From Priapulus caudatus (Eukaryota; Priapulida; Priapulimorpha; Priapulimorphida; Priapulidae): a stretch of DNA of 44,867 nucleotides. The position numbers were made by a program, and so were the translations under genes. The notes below the pieces were generated by a model. It did not search any database. It was not told the origin of the DNA and saw only the letters and a list, made by a program, of their open reading frames with translations. Positions 10,114 to 22,664 of the stretch are shown piece by piece (the first letter of the stretch is position 1; every line of letters begins with the position of its first letter). Location of the stretch: contig NW_014579058.1 of assembly GCF_000485595.1 (NCBI RefSeq), positions 1-44,867 on the forward strand. The letters are read 5' to 3'.

Positions 10114-10226
10114 TACTTTGAAGTGGGGGAAAATTAGAGAAGTGGCAGGCCATTATAAGGGCCTGAGGGAGTCCCTCTCAGCCTGTATAATGGCTGCCAC
10201 GTTCTTATTTCCCCCACTTCAAAGTA
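10114..10226. repeat. 113 bp foldback (long imperfect hairpin)
   Basis: The left arm starts TACTTTGAAGTGGGGGAAA and the right arm ends TTTCCCCCACTTCAAAGTA. Pairing continues inward through GTGGCAG/CTGCCAC, CCATTATA/TATAATGG and a GGCCTGAGGGA / TCCCTCTCAGCC centre with small bulges. Almost the whole 113 bp is paired. It lies just outside the left border of tandem unit A. It could be a tiny foldback MITE or a structured transcript; nothing distinguishes these here. Confidence 0.75.
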
Positions 10227-10239
10227 TTATGACTGTTTG

Positions 10240-13079
10240 AAATTTACAACAAAACAACTGGCCTAAATGTTTGTGTTTTGGCTGACGTACTCAGTTGTTG
10301 GCTGATGCACTGAGTCTACCTGTTAAATATAGATATTCATTTTAGTTAATTTTTCTCCTTGGATAGTACCATTGTCTTGTTATTATTAACTTTGTTGTGA
10401 GTAGCGACAACATGTGTGTCATTGTGTGTGTATTTACATCACTGTGTTATAGTGTCGTTTTGACACTGTTTGTTGCTTTACAAACACCAAGAACAGATTT
10501 TATGGAATGAATGTTAATCATTAGTTTAGGTCGAGATTTGTTGGGCGTTTGTTGGCAGATTTTTAGCCTCTAAAATGGATATCTTAATTTTTAAGACAAG
10601 CTTTAATGCAAGGTGCTGAGGTCGTTTAATTAGTTTAGACAAGTTGGCAGATATTGTGCTTAACTTTAAGATCCTAGCTAAGAAATAATACAATATAAGT
10701 GACTGATCTCCGTGAACACCTCAAAAATTTGTGCATGATTGTGCACACTGTGACTGACGTGACAGTATTCTAGTGCGAATACTGTGTCCTTGTCTTGATA
10801 AGAATTAAGCTTCTTGTTTATTAATTCTGGTCTAGTCCTTTATGGTTTATTACTAGAGAATCCATGAGTATCTTCAAAAATTTTTATTATAAAGGTTGTC
10901 GGTCAGATTGGAGGAATAATTTTAACTTTTCGTGACTGATCGACAGAGTGGCACTTTGTCTTCAGTGTTTGAAAGAGCCTCTTCAAATAATAGGCTTGAT
11001 TCTGATTACTCAAGATTACTTTGGCACTGTTTCACTTTTTCATCTGATGAATTGTCAGCTAGAATATGGATGTCACTCTAGGCCCACGATTTTGTAATAA
11101 AATTTTCACATTGTAATGAATTACGATGAAATTTCTGAAAATCAAGGCCCAGTAAAAGTTGTCTTTCAATTTTTGATAATCTTAAATGTGCGTTTTCTTG
11201 CGTTTACAACATCTTTTGTTCCTGAACTAATTGAATTATTTTTTTATTTATATATCCCTCCAGGATGAGAATTGCCCCGCATAATATATATATATCATAT
11301 AATGTTCATAGATTGCATGAGTTTATCTTAATTGAGTGATGATGAGTCTTATATATGCATTGCAATGATGTTGGTTGTAACATGTGGTTTTTTTGATGTT
11401 TGCTATCATTGTTATGTAGATAGATTTCAGCTGTACATATTCCTCGGTTGGGTTAGAGTAATGTCAGGTTGTTCGTGTAGGTTACGGAAATGGTAGTGGG
11501 TTGCATATAGTTAGCAGTGTCTAGACACGAGGGACAGATTAAATCATGTGTTTCTTTGCATATATGTAGTTTTGGCGCTGCTAGGACGAACAAGGGAACT
11601 AGAGTCGTGTGTTAATTGGTCTGGGTAAAGTGTAGCCTGTTGGCATTGGTGGGATTTGTATTATAAATGGTTGAGACTTTGGGTCGGTAGTAACGCTACT
11701 TTGGACTGGGAGCTTTGAACGGAACTGACGTTGTTACTGCATCGACTGTTAATTGTAAACATAATATTCTATTAGTTTAACTACAAATTTCTTATACTTC
11801 TTCTTGATTATTTTACTCTAAATTCTACATCGTTAGACTTTCATCTTACCATTGGAATTTGTGCTCACAGCACATTCTTGTAATATACCACGCGTCGCTT
11901 AATGAGTCCTAACTTCGTCACCAGGTTGAGGCACTCCAGAGAAGCAATTCATAGTAGCTTTAGGTCACATTTTTCTACATAATGTTAATTAGAGACTGAC
12001 TCCTACATGTAAATCATTATCCAATTCTTTTCAACTGTTTTTGTCGTCCGATATTGTTTACCCCTTACGTATTTCGTTCCTCTTATTTGCGAGCTCTATG
12101 GCTAAGGATTTAAGTAAGTGGCCTTATTATTTGTCGAGGATTGGCTCCTACAATTCTGTCCCTTGACCGGTTTCCTTTCCTAAGTTAACCGCCTGTACCT
12201 ATGCTAGTCCTTTCGTTATAACACTCAACCAATAAGGTGGTGCAGAGCAAGCGGTGAAGACTGAACTAGCGTCTATAATCCCATCTTATAGCCAATTCGC
12301 CAAATCCAGTAATAAGATGCTTAAAAACACTTTGCATTCTTCCGGCCAGCTGGCCAGGACCGTTACTTACTTACGCAGTTGTAAATATGTCAATCCTCCA
12401 TCCCTACACAAGTTACGGATGCATTAACACCAAGCCCAGGAGAGACCTTGAGTAGTTTTTTACAGCAATGTTGTCGGGCGAGTGCACAGTTGCTTTTGTA
12501 ATTATTTTAGGTGGAAGCGTCCACCTTGTGTTCTGGGTATCAGCGTAGATCAGGACCTTGCGTTACTGCCGAGTGTCAGGATTCCTAAACCGGTTCTTTT
12601 GTTCAACAAACAGGTTTTCATATCTTACTATTGCGTTTGTAACATTAGTCTAATACTCGCTGAGAACACCACACAGACGATTCAGTGCTTCATTGGTTAA
12701 CGGCATGTTTCTATATTATTCAGTTTTGTATTTAATTCGTGAATATATTTTATTGTGCTTGACCTTTACAGTTCTCGTTAAATGGCCGCGTGATGTTTGG
12801 CATAATAATTTCGTATTCCAGTATAACAGTTATATATTGCAAACACAAACGGCAGCGGTTTTTGTTCTTACATCATACGCAAGTCGTTTCAATGCATGAT
12901 TTGTATTTCTCTTTTACTAATTTGTTAGGAGAGCCTAATATAGGATTCAACAAGTGTGACGAGGCAGTCTACGAGCAAACGGTGTTCGTCGTACTTGAGC
13001 GCCAGACAGGGGTAGACACCTGACGTTTGTTGACAGTACGTGTGGGAGCTTTTCCCACTGAAGCACGATGAGTATGTAA
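10240..13079. other. Unit A: AT-rich 5' flank of the zinc finger gene
   Basis: This matches 22,665-25,305 in unit B. No coding domain is seen. A probable splice acceptor sits at 12,927-12,928 in TTACTAATTTGTTAG|GAGAGCC, preceded by a pyrimidine-rich stretch. Upstream exons of the zinc finger gene may lie here but cannot be delimited with so many indels. Confidence 0.5.
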
Positions 13080-14118
<1,039 letters not shown>

Positions 14119-15198
14119 ATGTATAACATTTTGAATGTGAGAGTTAGCTTCGTGAAACCCCTATAATCACACATTTGGCAATTGCATATACTATATTGGA
14201 GATGTCGTACAGACTGTAAGCAGAAAGTACATCTCAAACTTCAGACTCACATGTAAGATCAGCTTGGCTTCTGTAACAAGCGGCCGCGGCACAACATGTG
14301 AACTGGAGCAGTGTAGAATACAAACTAATGCAACGCAAGCTGTTACAGTTTCTTTCCCAAAGTGGACCAGGGTGGTGTTTTTCTAGGTTTAATTGAGAAA
14401 GTCTTCAAACTTTAAGGTATACAACCGGGACTGTGTTTATGTTTGTGATTTTTTGGTGTTTTGAATTCTACATAATGTGCCATGAAACTCTGTTCTAATT
14501 CTTTTGTAGTAACTCGTACGTTTGAACACTGATTCTTAATAAAACGCTATCATGATTAATATATCAGTCTACCGTCAATAATAAACAATTACAGGGAGAA
14601 GTGATAGTGTATAGGTTTTGTGCGTGGTGTATTGACTGTTGTGCGTGCGTGCGTGCGTGTTTGTAGTGAGAATAGCAACAAATTTGATTGAGAATAAAGA
14701 AACTGGTTACTGTCGCGAAGCAAGTTCTATATGCAAAATGGGAATACTAATCATGAGAGAGATGTGCAGAGACAAGGACAGAGACAGAGAGAGCCAGAGA
14801 TAGAGACGAGACAGAGAGAGATTATAGAGAGCTGTGATTGCGTCAGAATTTTATTGCCTTTATACTAGCCTGTATGAATAAATACTCTTGTAAACACGGG
14901 TTAAAACTACAGCTAAATGTCCTAAGTTACCATGTCTACGTGAGCAGAAGCATCTTGGCTGGAAGTATAGACGATCTACAACGTCGCAAGAAAAGCGATT
15001 AGATAGGTACTTGCTAATGTTTCTGTCCTACTTTCTAAATCGTCCTCCTACGATTATCTCCAGTTTTTTCTTACCACCAGTGCTACCACATCCGCCATTT
15101 TCCATTGCCCAGACATTCTTCCATTATTCTTCTCGTCTGATATTCAATATTCAACCGCATTCCTGCCTATTAAATCTCTTTTCGTCTTTCCTCCTGTT
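14119..15198. other. Unit A: 3' flank of the zinc finger gene, with simple repeats
   Basis: This matches 26,285-27,360 in unit B and, in two pieces, 37,315-37,824 and 39,371-39,722. It holds a TGCG/GTGC microsatellite near 14,645 and a GAGACA/GAGA microsatellite at about 14,755-14,825. No gene is seen. Confidence 0.6.
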
Positions 15199-15235
15199 TT
15201 ACCTCGTCTGCAACGGGAGTTGCAGAGGGAGGTAA
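15199..15235. repeat. Short stem-loop
   Basis: TTACCTC and TGCAAC on the left pair with GTTGCA and GAGGTAA on the right around GGGA. The corresponding stretch in unit B (about 27,371-27,405) keeps the outer pairing in degraded form. It precedes a CAG/GCGAG-rich stretch (15,300-15,440). Confidence 0.5.
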
Positions 15236-15522
15236 TGCTAGGCGGTCGTGTGTGTGTGTGTGTGTGTCCGCCCGGGCGGCGCGATCGATAGCCGCGTGAT
15301 GTCAGCGAGCGGCGAGTCGCAGCAGGCGCGTGAGCAGCGCAGACACCAGCAAACGGACCATCATCAGCAGCCGCCACCAGCGAGCGGACGAGTCAGCAGC
15401 AGCGAGTCAGTCATTAGCTAGCAGCAGTCAGCGAGGGTGAGCACACGTAACACATACATGTTACTATGCTCGCGGAGGTATGCACTCTCGTGAGTGCCCT
15501 CTGGTCTAGTTCTTCTCTATTT

Positions 15523-15525
<3 letters not shown>

Positions 15526-15564
<39 letters not shown>

Positions 15565-15712
15565 GTGGTGTGTTGTATTGTTGTTGTGTGGTTGTGTGTT
15601 GTGTTGTGTGTTGTGATTATGTGTGGTGTGTGTGTGTGTGTGTGTTTTGTGTTGTGTGTGTGTTGTTGTGTGTGTGTGTTGTGTTGTTTTTTTTGTTTTT
15701 GTGTGTGTGTGT
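15526..15712. repeat. (TG)n tract, unit A
   Basis: TG runs alternate with TTG and GTTGTGTTG interruptions. The counterpart at 27,701-27,871 is a cleaner TG array. Cys/Val frames through it are spurious. Confidence 0.9.
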
Positions 15713-15734
15713 ACGGCTCGCGCGCTCGCGTTTC

Positions 15735-16740
15735 TACCGCTTCCCCGACGACACTAGCCGGTCACCTCTCGTCCTCTCGCTACTTTTTCGCACGACGCTT
15801 CTAATAGCATTACACCGTCTCCCCCGACGACACCACTCCAGATTAAATACATACTCTGTTCCGTCTCGCATATCGGCGACACCTACGTTCTGCATGTACA
15901 CCGTTCTCCCCGACGACACTTAGCCGGTACACGCTCTGCGTCCTCTCGCTACAGGCGACACACGCTTTATCATAGCAACACCGTCTCCCCCGACGCACAC
16001 GCCCGTACATCCTCTCGTCCTCTCGCACTGGCTACACATCGCTCTGCAATAAGCTAATCACCGTCTCCCCGACGACACACGCCGATACACTCTCGTCCTC
16101 TCGGCTTTTTTTTTTTTTTACGGCGACACCGCTTACATAGCAAACACGTCTCCCCGACGACACACGCCGTACAACCTCTCGTTCCTCCGCTACGGCGGAC
16201 ACTAACGCTCTACATAAAGCACACCCGTTCTCCCCGACGACACACGCCGTACACCTACTCGTCCTCTCGTACGGCGACACACGCTCTGCATGTGAACACC
16301 GGTCTCCCCGACGAACACGCCGTACACCTCTCGATCCTCTCGTACTGGTTCGGACAACACGCTCTTGCATATGCATTACACCCGTCTCCCCGACGACACT
16401 AGCCGCTTTACACTCTCGTCCTCTCGCTACGGCGACCACCGCATCTACATGCACCACCGTCTCGCCCGACGACACCACGGCCGTACAGCCTCTCGTCCTC
16501 TCGCTACGGCGACACACGCTCTACATGGCATACAACGTCTCCCCGACGACACACGCCGTACACTCTCGGTCCTCTCGCTACGGCGACACACGCTCTACAT
16601 AGCAACACGCGTCTCACCCAACGACACACGCCGTACATATTCTTCGTCTCTCCGCTACGGCGACCACTGAGACGACACACGCTCCAAGTAGCAAAGAACC
16701 ACTCTCGACGATACCGCCGTATAGTATACCACTCGTCTCG
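15735..16740. repeat. 73 bp minisatellite, unit A, about 13 copies
   Basis: Each unit reads approximately CGTCTCCCCGACGACACACG, then CCGTACACCTCTCGTCCTCT, then CGCTACGGCGACACACGCTC, then TACATAGCAACAC. Variant units occur in the same order as in unit B: one with GCAATAAGCTAATCA (about 16,036), one with a long T run (about 16,105), one with GGTTCGGAC and ATATGCAT (about 16,350). The minus-strand frames (Arg/Val/Cys/Glu-rich) are repeat read-throughs. Confidence 0.9.
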
Positions 16741-16819
16741 TTAGCAAAACGCCGACGGAGATCCGTTCTGTATATGGTGTCGTAGTATAGCGAAGCGATT
16801 TAGAAAGAATTTCCATGTT

Positions 16820-17225
16820 GAGTCAAAGAAATTGCAAAAGTTTGTTTTATTGTTTTGATTCCTTGTTTATTAGGTAGTCATTCATGACATATCCAAAATG
16901 GGACACAGGTTTCAACCCAGAAGTGCCTTATTGCATATTTTGAAAATGGCCGCCATCTCTCAACATTTGAGGTTACTTATTTCTAAAAATATTCATTTTC
17001 AGTCAGTAACTGTAGTAGAGGTTAATAGATCATATGACCCAATATAACTTAAGCAATATTTTAGAAGCCCACATACCTTTCTGAATTAACTAGGTCGGAG
17101 GTCCAGGATGTCTTGAAAATACCAGTCAAAATTAATTTTTTTAAACTCAAGACTCATCAAGAACTACCTAATAACAAGAATCAACAAATGAAACAAAACT
17201 GATGCAATGTGTTTGACTCACGTGG
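16820..17225. repeat. Left terminal inverted repeat, element A
   Basis: It carries TTTGTTTTATTGTTTTGATT and TTGTTTATTAGGTAGT at the outer edge, then GAAAATGGCCGCCAT. The same outer phrase returns inverted at the inner edge (ACTACCTAATAACAAGAATC at about 17,163), so this end is itself a roughly 400 bp palindrome-like block. Confidence 0.75.
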
Positions 17226-17429
17226 ACAATTTTTTGAATATTGTCATCTATATTAAAGTAACTATTGCTCGAAATTTTCAGTGTTTTCCCACTTGTCATC
17301 GATACCTACCTTATTGCTGAGTAACGCAATTGTCATAGGAGTAACGATAATGTTCTGTAGAGACCTTCGTTATTCACAAAATCATCACGATTTACAATTT
17401 TGACGTTCTGTTCCTGCTTCCGTGCTGCG

Positions 17430-20400
17430 AAAAATCAAGAGTGATGACTTTTTTCCCACATACAAGTAGTTTCTGTCACGTCTATAGGCTACAATGTTGT
17501 GATTCACAACACCATCACGCCATTGATGGCAGAGGGGGGGGGAAACCGTTATTTTTTTTTTTTTTTCAGTGGCATGGGCTCTTCATGCTATACCAGCAAT
17601 TCCGGCAGTCAAGTCCAACCGGTACACATCCCCAGAGACAAAGTCCAGTCTACTATAGCAACACCTTCAAGTCTAGCAAAATACTACCGTTTCGGGAAGT
17701 GGTCGAAAATGTGGTGAGAATCTTCTTGTACGAACACATACAAGATATAGTTGCCGTAAGATGCAAGCGACATCTTGACTTTACTTTGGAAGATCTTCGT
17801 ATTTCTTCCCCAACCAAAAAACCCAAGGATTGACCTGTCTGGTCGGCGCTTCATGCAACGCTAGTTAACACGACGCGACAGCACCAAGGGAAGGCGTTTT
17901 TCCATTTCTTCGTAATGATAGATCTAGACCTTGACGGACATGAGCTGCATGATTCAACACTAACGTTTGTGAACATCATGTATGAGGTACCAACGTCCAG
18001 GCCGATAGTTTGACCTCAGTTACGTTTTGTAACGATACGTTGACCCAGCCTTCTGCAGATGAAGGCCAAACTGATCATCAGCCAAGGAAGAAGAGCTGAG
18101 CAATGTCATCCTATATACTTTGCGAAGCCTTTCCATACCACTTGATGTCGTTTCTCCGGACGAGCATGTTAGCCATTGTCATGAGGTCGAGGGTGTTCTC
18201 ACCTTGCTGCGAGTTAGCCTTTGCCCGGAGGGGTAACACAGTCACCAATATGCTCAGCGGGAAGTGCGTATTGCAAGAAAAACAGTCAAGGCCGACTTTG
18301 GTGGGCGACTCGGGCGCTGGCTCTCACGCCCAGTCCTTTCTGAAGAGAGCCCAACAAACAAGGGTAGGTTCGGCCCATGCTCTACAGCATGTTCTGACGA
18401 GGGTTTTCGGCGTGAAACAATGATTCTTCGAAACAAAATGATGATATTCCGAAGGCACTCGATCAGCTTTTTCCAGAAAGCAAAAAGCTTGACAAATCTT
18501 GCCACACAAGAGGAAGTTATTGAACCAGAACCAATTGATCGTTCTGAGATGCTGATCCTAAAGGCTCTCAACGCAACTGGCATCTTTCATGCTTCACCTG
18601 AAAGTCCCTGAAGAAAATGCTACCATTACTTCGCGAGGCAAGGTGGACACAGTTATGTACCAGTCCGTCTATCTGGTTTCCCTGCAGGACATGACCTGAC
18701 CAGAGGAAAGAAACCCTAGTGTTTTTTTTTCAAGCAGGTTCATGGATGGAAATATGCTTTGTCAGAGCGTAGGCGATCCGATTCTGGGGTGCTTTGGCAA
18801 CGATCGGATCATTGCGGCAGGTTTGAATTGAAGTCTCTAAAGAAGCAAGGGATGGAGCACGCCATGACGAAGGGGGATGGACGAGACGCAACGGGACAGG
18901 TGGGTGGCTGCTGACGCGATGCCCTGACCATAACAGCCAAGATGGGAGCAAGCTCAGTAGCTACCCAGAACACACGACCAGTGACTCAGTCAAAGTTGCA
19001 ATGAGCGGATATGGGCAGATACTGGCAATCATTCTTGAATACGTTTGAAAGCCATGACCCGTTCAACAAAGAGTGATTACTTGTTGAATATCAACAGTCT
19101 TGCCTCAAAGTGTGTCCACGCTCACATGGCTGAAGATATAGGCAGTCCTCATTACCAAGCATTGAAGGCGAGCAGGTTACAAAATTGTCTTCAAGAAAAA
19201 GAACCAAGTCAAAGTCGTTTGGAGCAAAAGAAGATTTCCGCATGGAGAGGAAATGCGTTTCGATCTGCAGCTGCTTTTCAGAGACTCGCTGATCATAGCA
19301 AAATAACACTGATATCGATCTAAATGAGGTTTTCAGATAACGGAGCTGTCGCTTTATCCACCATCCTTCTTTACAAAGCATGGGCTACTCAAACGCTCTT
19401 ACAAAACCAAAACTTTCGGATGCTTTTACTAAACTCTGCAGTGACACACAAGACATTTAATATTCCAGAAGCCGCAATGCAATGTTTTAGTTGGTGGTTC
19501 TCTTCTACAAGGTTTGCCTGGTCACAGGGGGATATGTATAGACAAAATAATGAACACAATATATACGTGGTGGTGCCAAAGTATCGCCCACCCAATAGTT
19601 GTGTATGATGGCTACTCACAGGAAACAATCCAAGACAGTAGACAGACATCCCACGACGATGCAGCGGGTCATCTCAGCAAAGTAAACTAGCGCTTGACTT
19701 ACTCCATGAAGATAGAGAAGAAGACTTCCTGATGAACAAATCAAACAAACAGACGTTGCATTCAACATGCTAGCTGATGAGTGAGGAACAGGACATCGAA
19801 ACCATTCAGGCAGGAAGGACGACCGCCGATCTGTTGATTTTCAAGAAGCGTGACATTGGCCGTGTACGAGACGACATTTGTTCCATTGAGAGGATACTGA
19901 CATCCTTGTGCTCTGTGGCCACCACCATAAACCAGTACCAGCTTGTTCATTGGAAGTCAGAGAAAGAGAGTGCAATTAAGAGACCCTGTGGAACATCCAG
20001 ACGACGATGTGCAGAGTTGTTAAGGAAGCCGGCTATGCACATACTCCATGCTGGCATGCTTGTAATTGTGGGTGGCGTACAACATCTGGGGGACCTCCAT
20101 GGTGATCGGACACCACACCGGCTTGTGTGCTAGGGACTAAGAAATGGGACAAACTAATGAAGATAGGTGAAGTTCATGTCAAGTTTATTTAACCATTATA
20201 AAATCAGAGTGCTGGGGCCAAAGCATTGGTACTGCTGATGTATGGTGGCAAGGTACCCACTTTGAATAGTGCTTACGTAGAAAGATGTTTGGTGACAAGG
20301 ATTGTGAAGAGCCTCAAGAGTGTCGACATCACAAAGGCTGCCACCGACAGAAGATGCGATGCCCAAGTTCCATTTTCTTATAGGGTTTTCCTAACAGGAC

Positions 20401-20664
20401 TCAATATGATTAGGAAAAGTAGCAATAAACCGGAAGTTGGAGGGTGTTAGATAGGTCAATGTGGAAAGTTTGATGCCCGAGAGATGGGACCAACAGCCAG
20501 TTCCTGATGCGCTACCTGAAGATAATACTCGTTGCAAATGTAAGGAGTATTGTGACACATGAGATGTTCGTGCAAGAGAACGGGATGTTCTGGCAATGAA
20601 GCTGCTGGAAGTGTCAAGACGGACTTTGTACAAATATACCATTGGATATGTTTGGAGTACTACA
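17430..20664 (+). pseudogene. Transposon gene, PIN/XPG-like nuclease with CXC tail, copy A (frameshifted)
   Basis: The product is read in pieces across all three plus frames. An HNTITPLMAEGGG/HHHAIDGRGGG pair of frames at about 17,500-17,545 covers the DNVDHN motif region. NVVRIFLYEHIQDIVA (about 17,710) leads a helical block. SDYLLNINSLASKCVHAHMA (about 19,074) follows. GGATACTGACATCCTTGTG (about 19,890) encodes EDTDILV in one frame. TGCAAATGTAAGGAGTATTG (about 20,540) begins the cysteine-rich tail. Homopolymers are inflated compared with copy B (nine G and sixteen T near 17,534-17,566; ten T near 18,722). The counterpart in copy B is less broken and is described there. Function is inferred from family resemblance only. 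Confidence 0.55.
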
Positions 20665-20764
20665 TGCACAGTATGCTAATCAAAAGATTAATGTACATAT
20701 ATCCAGTGTGTGCTTACTTAATCTATTTGCATTGAACCCGGTGGTTTTATACTTGATTAAATGC

Positions 20765-21100
20765 TTCATCATTCCTTGTTTGTTTTAAAAACTGTAGTCA
20801 CCGGACATACTTTTTGACATATTAAAACCTAGCTGTTCAAAGGGTTATCTTGGGCTTTTAAATAATGTATTTTAAATTCATTGGGCCATGTTTCTATTCA
20901 CCTTCATAATGCGTTTTATTGGGCTGAACGATGAATAGTTTGAGAGATTAATTGACCTCAAATCTGAAAATGACGGCCATTTGTAAATATGCAAAATTAG
21001 GTAATTTGGGTTTGAATTGTGCCATTCTTTGATATGTCATCAGACGACCAATAAACAAGAATCAACAATAAAACAAACTTCTCTGCAATTTGTTTGGACT
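20765..21100. repeat. Right terminal inverted repeat, element A
   Basis: This is the inverted partner of 16,820-17,150. It holds AAAATGACGGCCATTTG (facing GAAAATGGCCGCCAT on the left), ATATGTCATC and ACAAGAATCAACAATAAAAC. Confidence 0.75.
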
Positions 21101-21268
21101 GAAAAGGTTCAAATTCTTGCTCGTCCTCTATTGGGGCTAAAGTTTTATACAGTATTCTGATGAATTTTGATTTAAGAAGGAAGTAAAGAACATGGGTCGT
21201 TCACACACACATCTTCCTGTTTTGATGTCTTACGTTCACAACAAACACTATTCAAAGCTATACCCCCG

Positions 21269-21638
21269 CAGTGGCGGATTAAGAGGGGTGGTGTATTGGG
21301 TGCCTGCCCCCCACCCCTCCGCTGGAGTAACAATATTTTTACACATAATATTATATATGTGTTTGTATATTATACCAATTAATTATTGCTAAGTATAATA
21401 GTCGCGTGGCTGTACAAAACTCTACCTGATGCATGGGTTAAATTAATATAAAATTATGTAATTGAGTGGTAAAGCAGCTAGTTGCAGAATGAAGGCGGTG
21501 CTGTAAATCAGAATGAGGCTCAAAAGTGCCTCATATACCATCTCTTGTGATCTACATTTTCAAAATTTGCTGGGGGAGAACCCCCTTCCCTCCCCGCCTA
21601 TTACTCACCCCCTCATTGAAATCCCGGATCCACTAGTG
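21269..21638. mobile_element. MITE with CAGTGGCGGAT ends, unit A
   Basis: The left end CAGTGGCGGATTAAGAGG faces a right end whose inverted reading in the cleaner copy is CACTGGCGGATCCGGG. The body is 370 bp with G-rich ends (GGGGTGGTG; ACCCCCTTCCC). CCCCG lies before the left end, and CCCCG (unit B) or CCCCA (unit A) after the right end. A short target duplication is therefore possible but weak. Ends of this type are common on hAT-like MITEs. Confidence 0.55.
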
Positions 21639-22664
21639 CCCCAGAATAAATAAAACGACATGGAAGTGGAATTCGTGGAAACGTTTAAACATCGCTGTAC
21701 CGGCATTTCGGCACTGATTGTTACTTCCCCCGTTTTAATTAGTGCTAGAGCTTATAAGGAGCTTCATTAGCAGGAGTTGCGACCGCTAATGTTCTCCTAG
21801 CAATCGAAAACGTCATGATGAGTAACACACTCACCACGATATCGGGCGCGCCCGACGGATGATGAGGCAACCCGATAAATTTATTTATTTACTATTAGAG
21901 CCGGGGAAGGGGAGAACTGTCCGAATCCCGAGGAAGTGAATCGTCGACGGCAGCGAGAGAGTTCCGTTCGAGCTCTGATTAAGTATATACCAAGCGTCAT
22001 GCAGCGACCAAAGGTCGCAGACATATAGGGGTCATGCATAGGCACGTCCAGAAATTCAACGCATCGATTAACATCGAAATTCGACGAATCGATCCACACC
22101 CAGCAATTTAACAATTCTATCACATTGAGGATATCAACGAATCGATCACATCAAGGTAATATATATTGCTCTACTGAGAATGATGCAGTAGGATTAATTG
22201 CTGAATGAACATAATAACTACAATCAACAATTATCATCAATCAAGTGTTGGTTTGCGACAATGACGTCACATTACACCTTAAATTCACACATCCTACCTA
22301 CACATTCTAATTTATTAAAGTAAGCACACTGGTTGCTTTTTCTGCTTTTATTATTATTATTAAATCTTTATTGCATGTAATTCAGATACAAATCCATGTA
22401 CAGAAGACAGTCTTTTTCATTGAGAAAATGCTAAGATGATAATAATTATACATAAAATATGATACTATCAGGAGTGGAGAAAAGGGTTTTATTCACTCCG
22501 GATACTATTGAAATATGTATTCAAGATGGTTGCCCCCATATGCAATATGCGCGCACGGTTTGGCATTTATAATAGCGGCTGGTTGCGATAATGATGACAT
22601 TTCTTGCACAAGAGTTCTTGTATAAGTCGCACCACTTATTTTTTATTGAAGTTGTGTACAAAAA
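21639..22664. other. Unit A: 3' flank
   Basis: Nearly identical to 33,593-34,597, with few indels, unlike the rest of the unit. It includes a TCGGGCGCGCCCGA palindrome near 21,842, repeats of GAATCGAT near 22,084 and 22,138, and at 22,343-22,400 a stretch that on the minus strand reads TGCAATAAAGATTTAATAAT, which looks like a non-LTR retroposon tail. No gene is seen. Confidence 0.5.

Larger units (their letters stand above)
16820..21100 (+). mobile_element. Long-TIR DNA transposon, copy A (Academ-like)
   Basis: About 300 bp at the left (from AGTCAAAGAAATTGCAAAAG) is the inverted copy of about 320 bp at the right (ending CTCTGCAATTTGTTTGGACT). Between them lies one gene on the plus strand with a PIN/XPG-like block and a CXC-like tail. 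XPG-nuclease genes are known from Academ DNA transposons, which is why I use that name. No clear target-site duplication is visible outside the ends. The same insertion at the same place in unit B shows that it preceded the tandem duplication. Confidence 0.6.

Noticed and set aside
15466-15923. Cys/Val-rich frames, and their counterparts near 27,610-28,089
   Set aside because: They translate TG dinucleotide runs and the 73 bp minisatellite; no codon or domain signal remains outside the repeat.
16032-16517. 161-codon minus-strand frame across the minisatellite
   Set aside because: Its length comes from the repeat unit lacking stops on that strand; the indel pattern does not keep a frame between units A and B.
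21621-21636. GGATCCACTAGT, identical to a common cloning-vector polylinker
   Set aside because: Copy B has GGATCCGCCAGT at the same place, and the flanking MITE is continuous. It is a chance match and not vector contamination.
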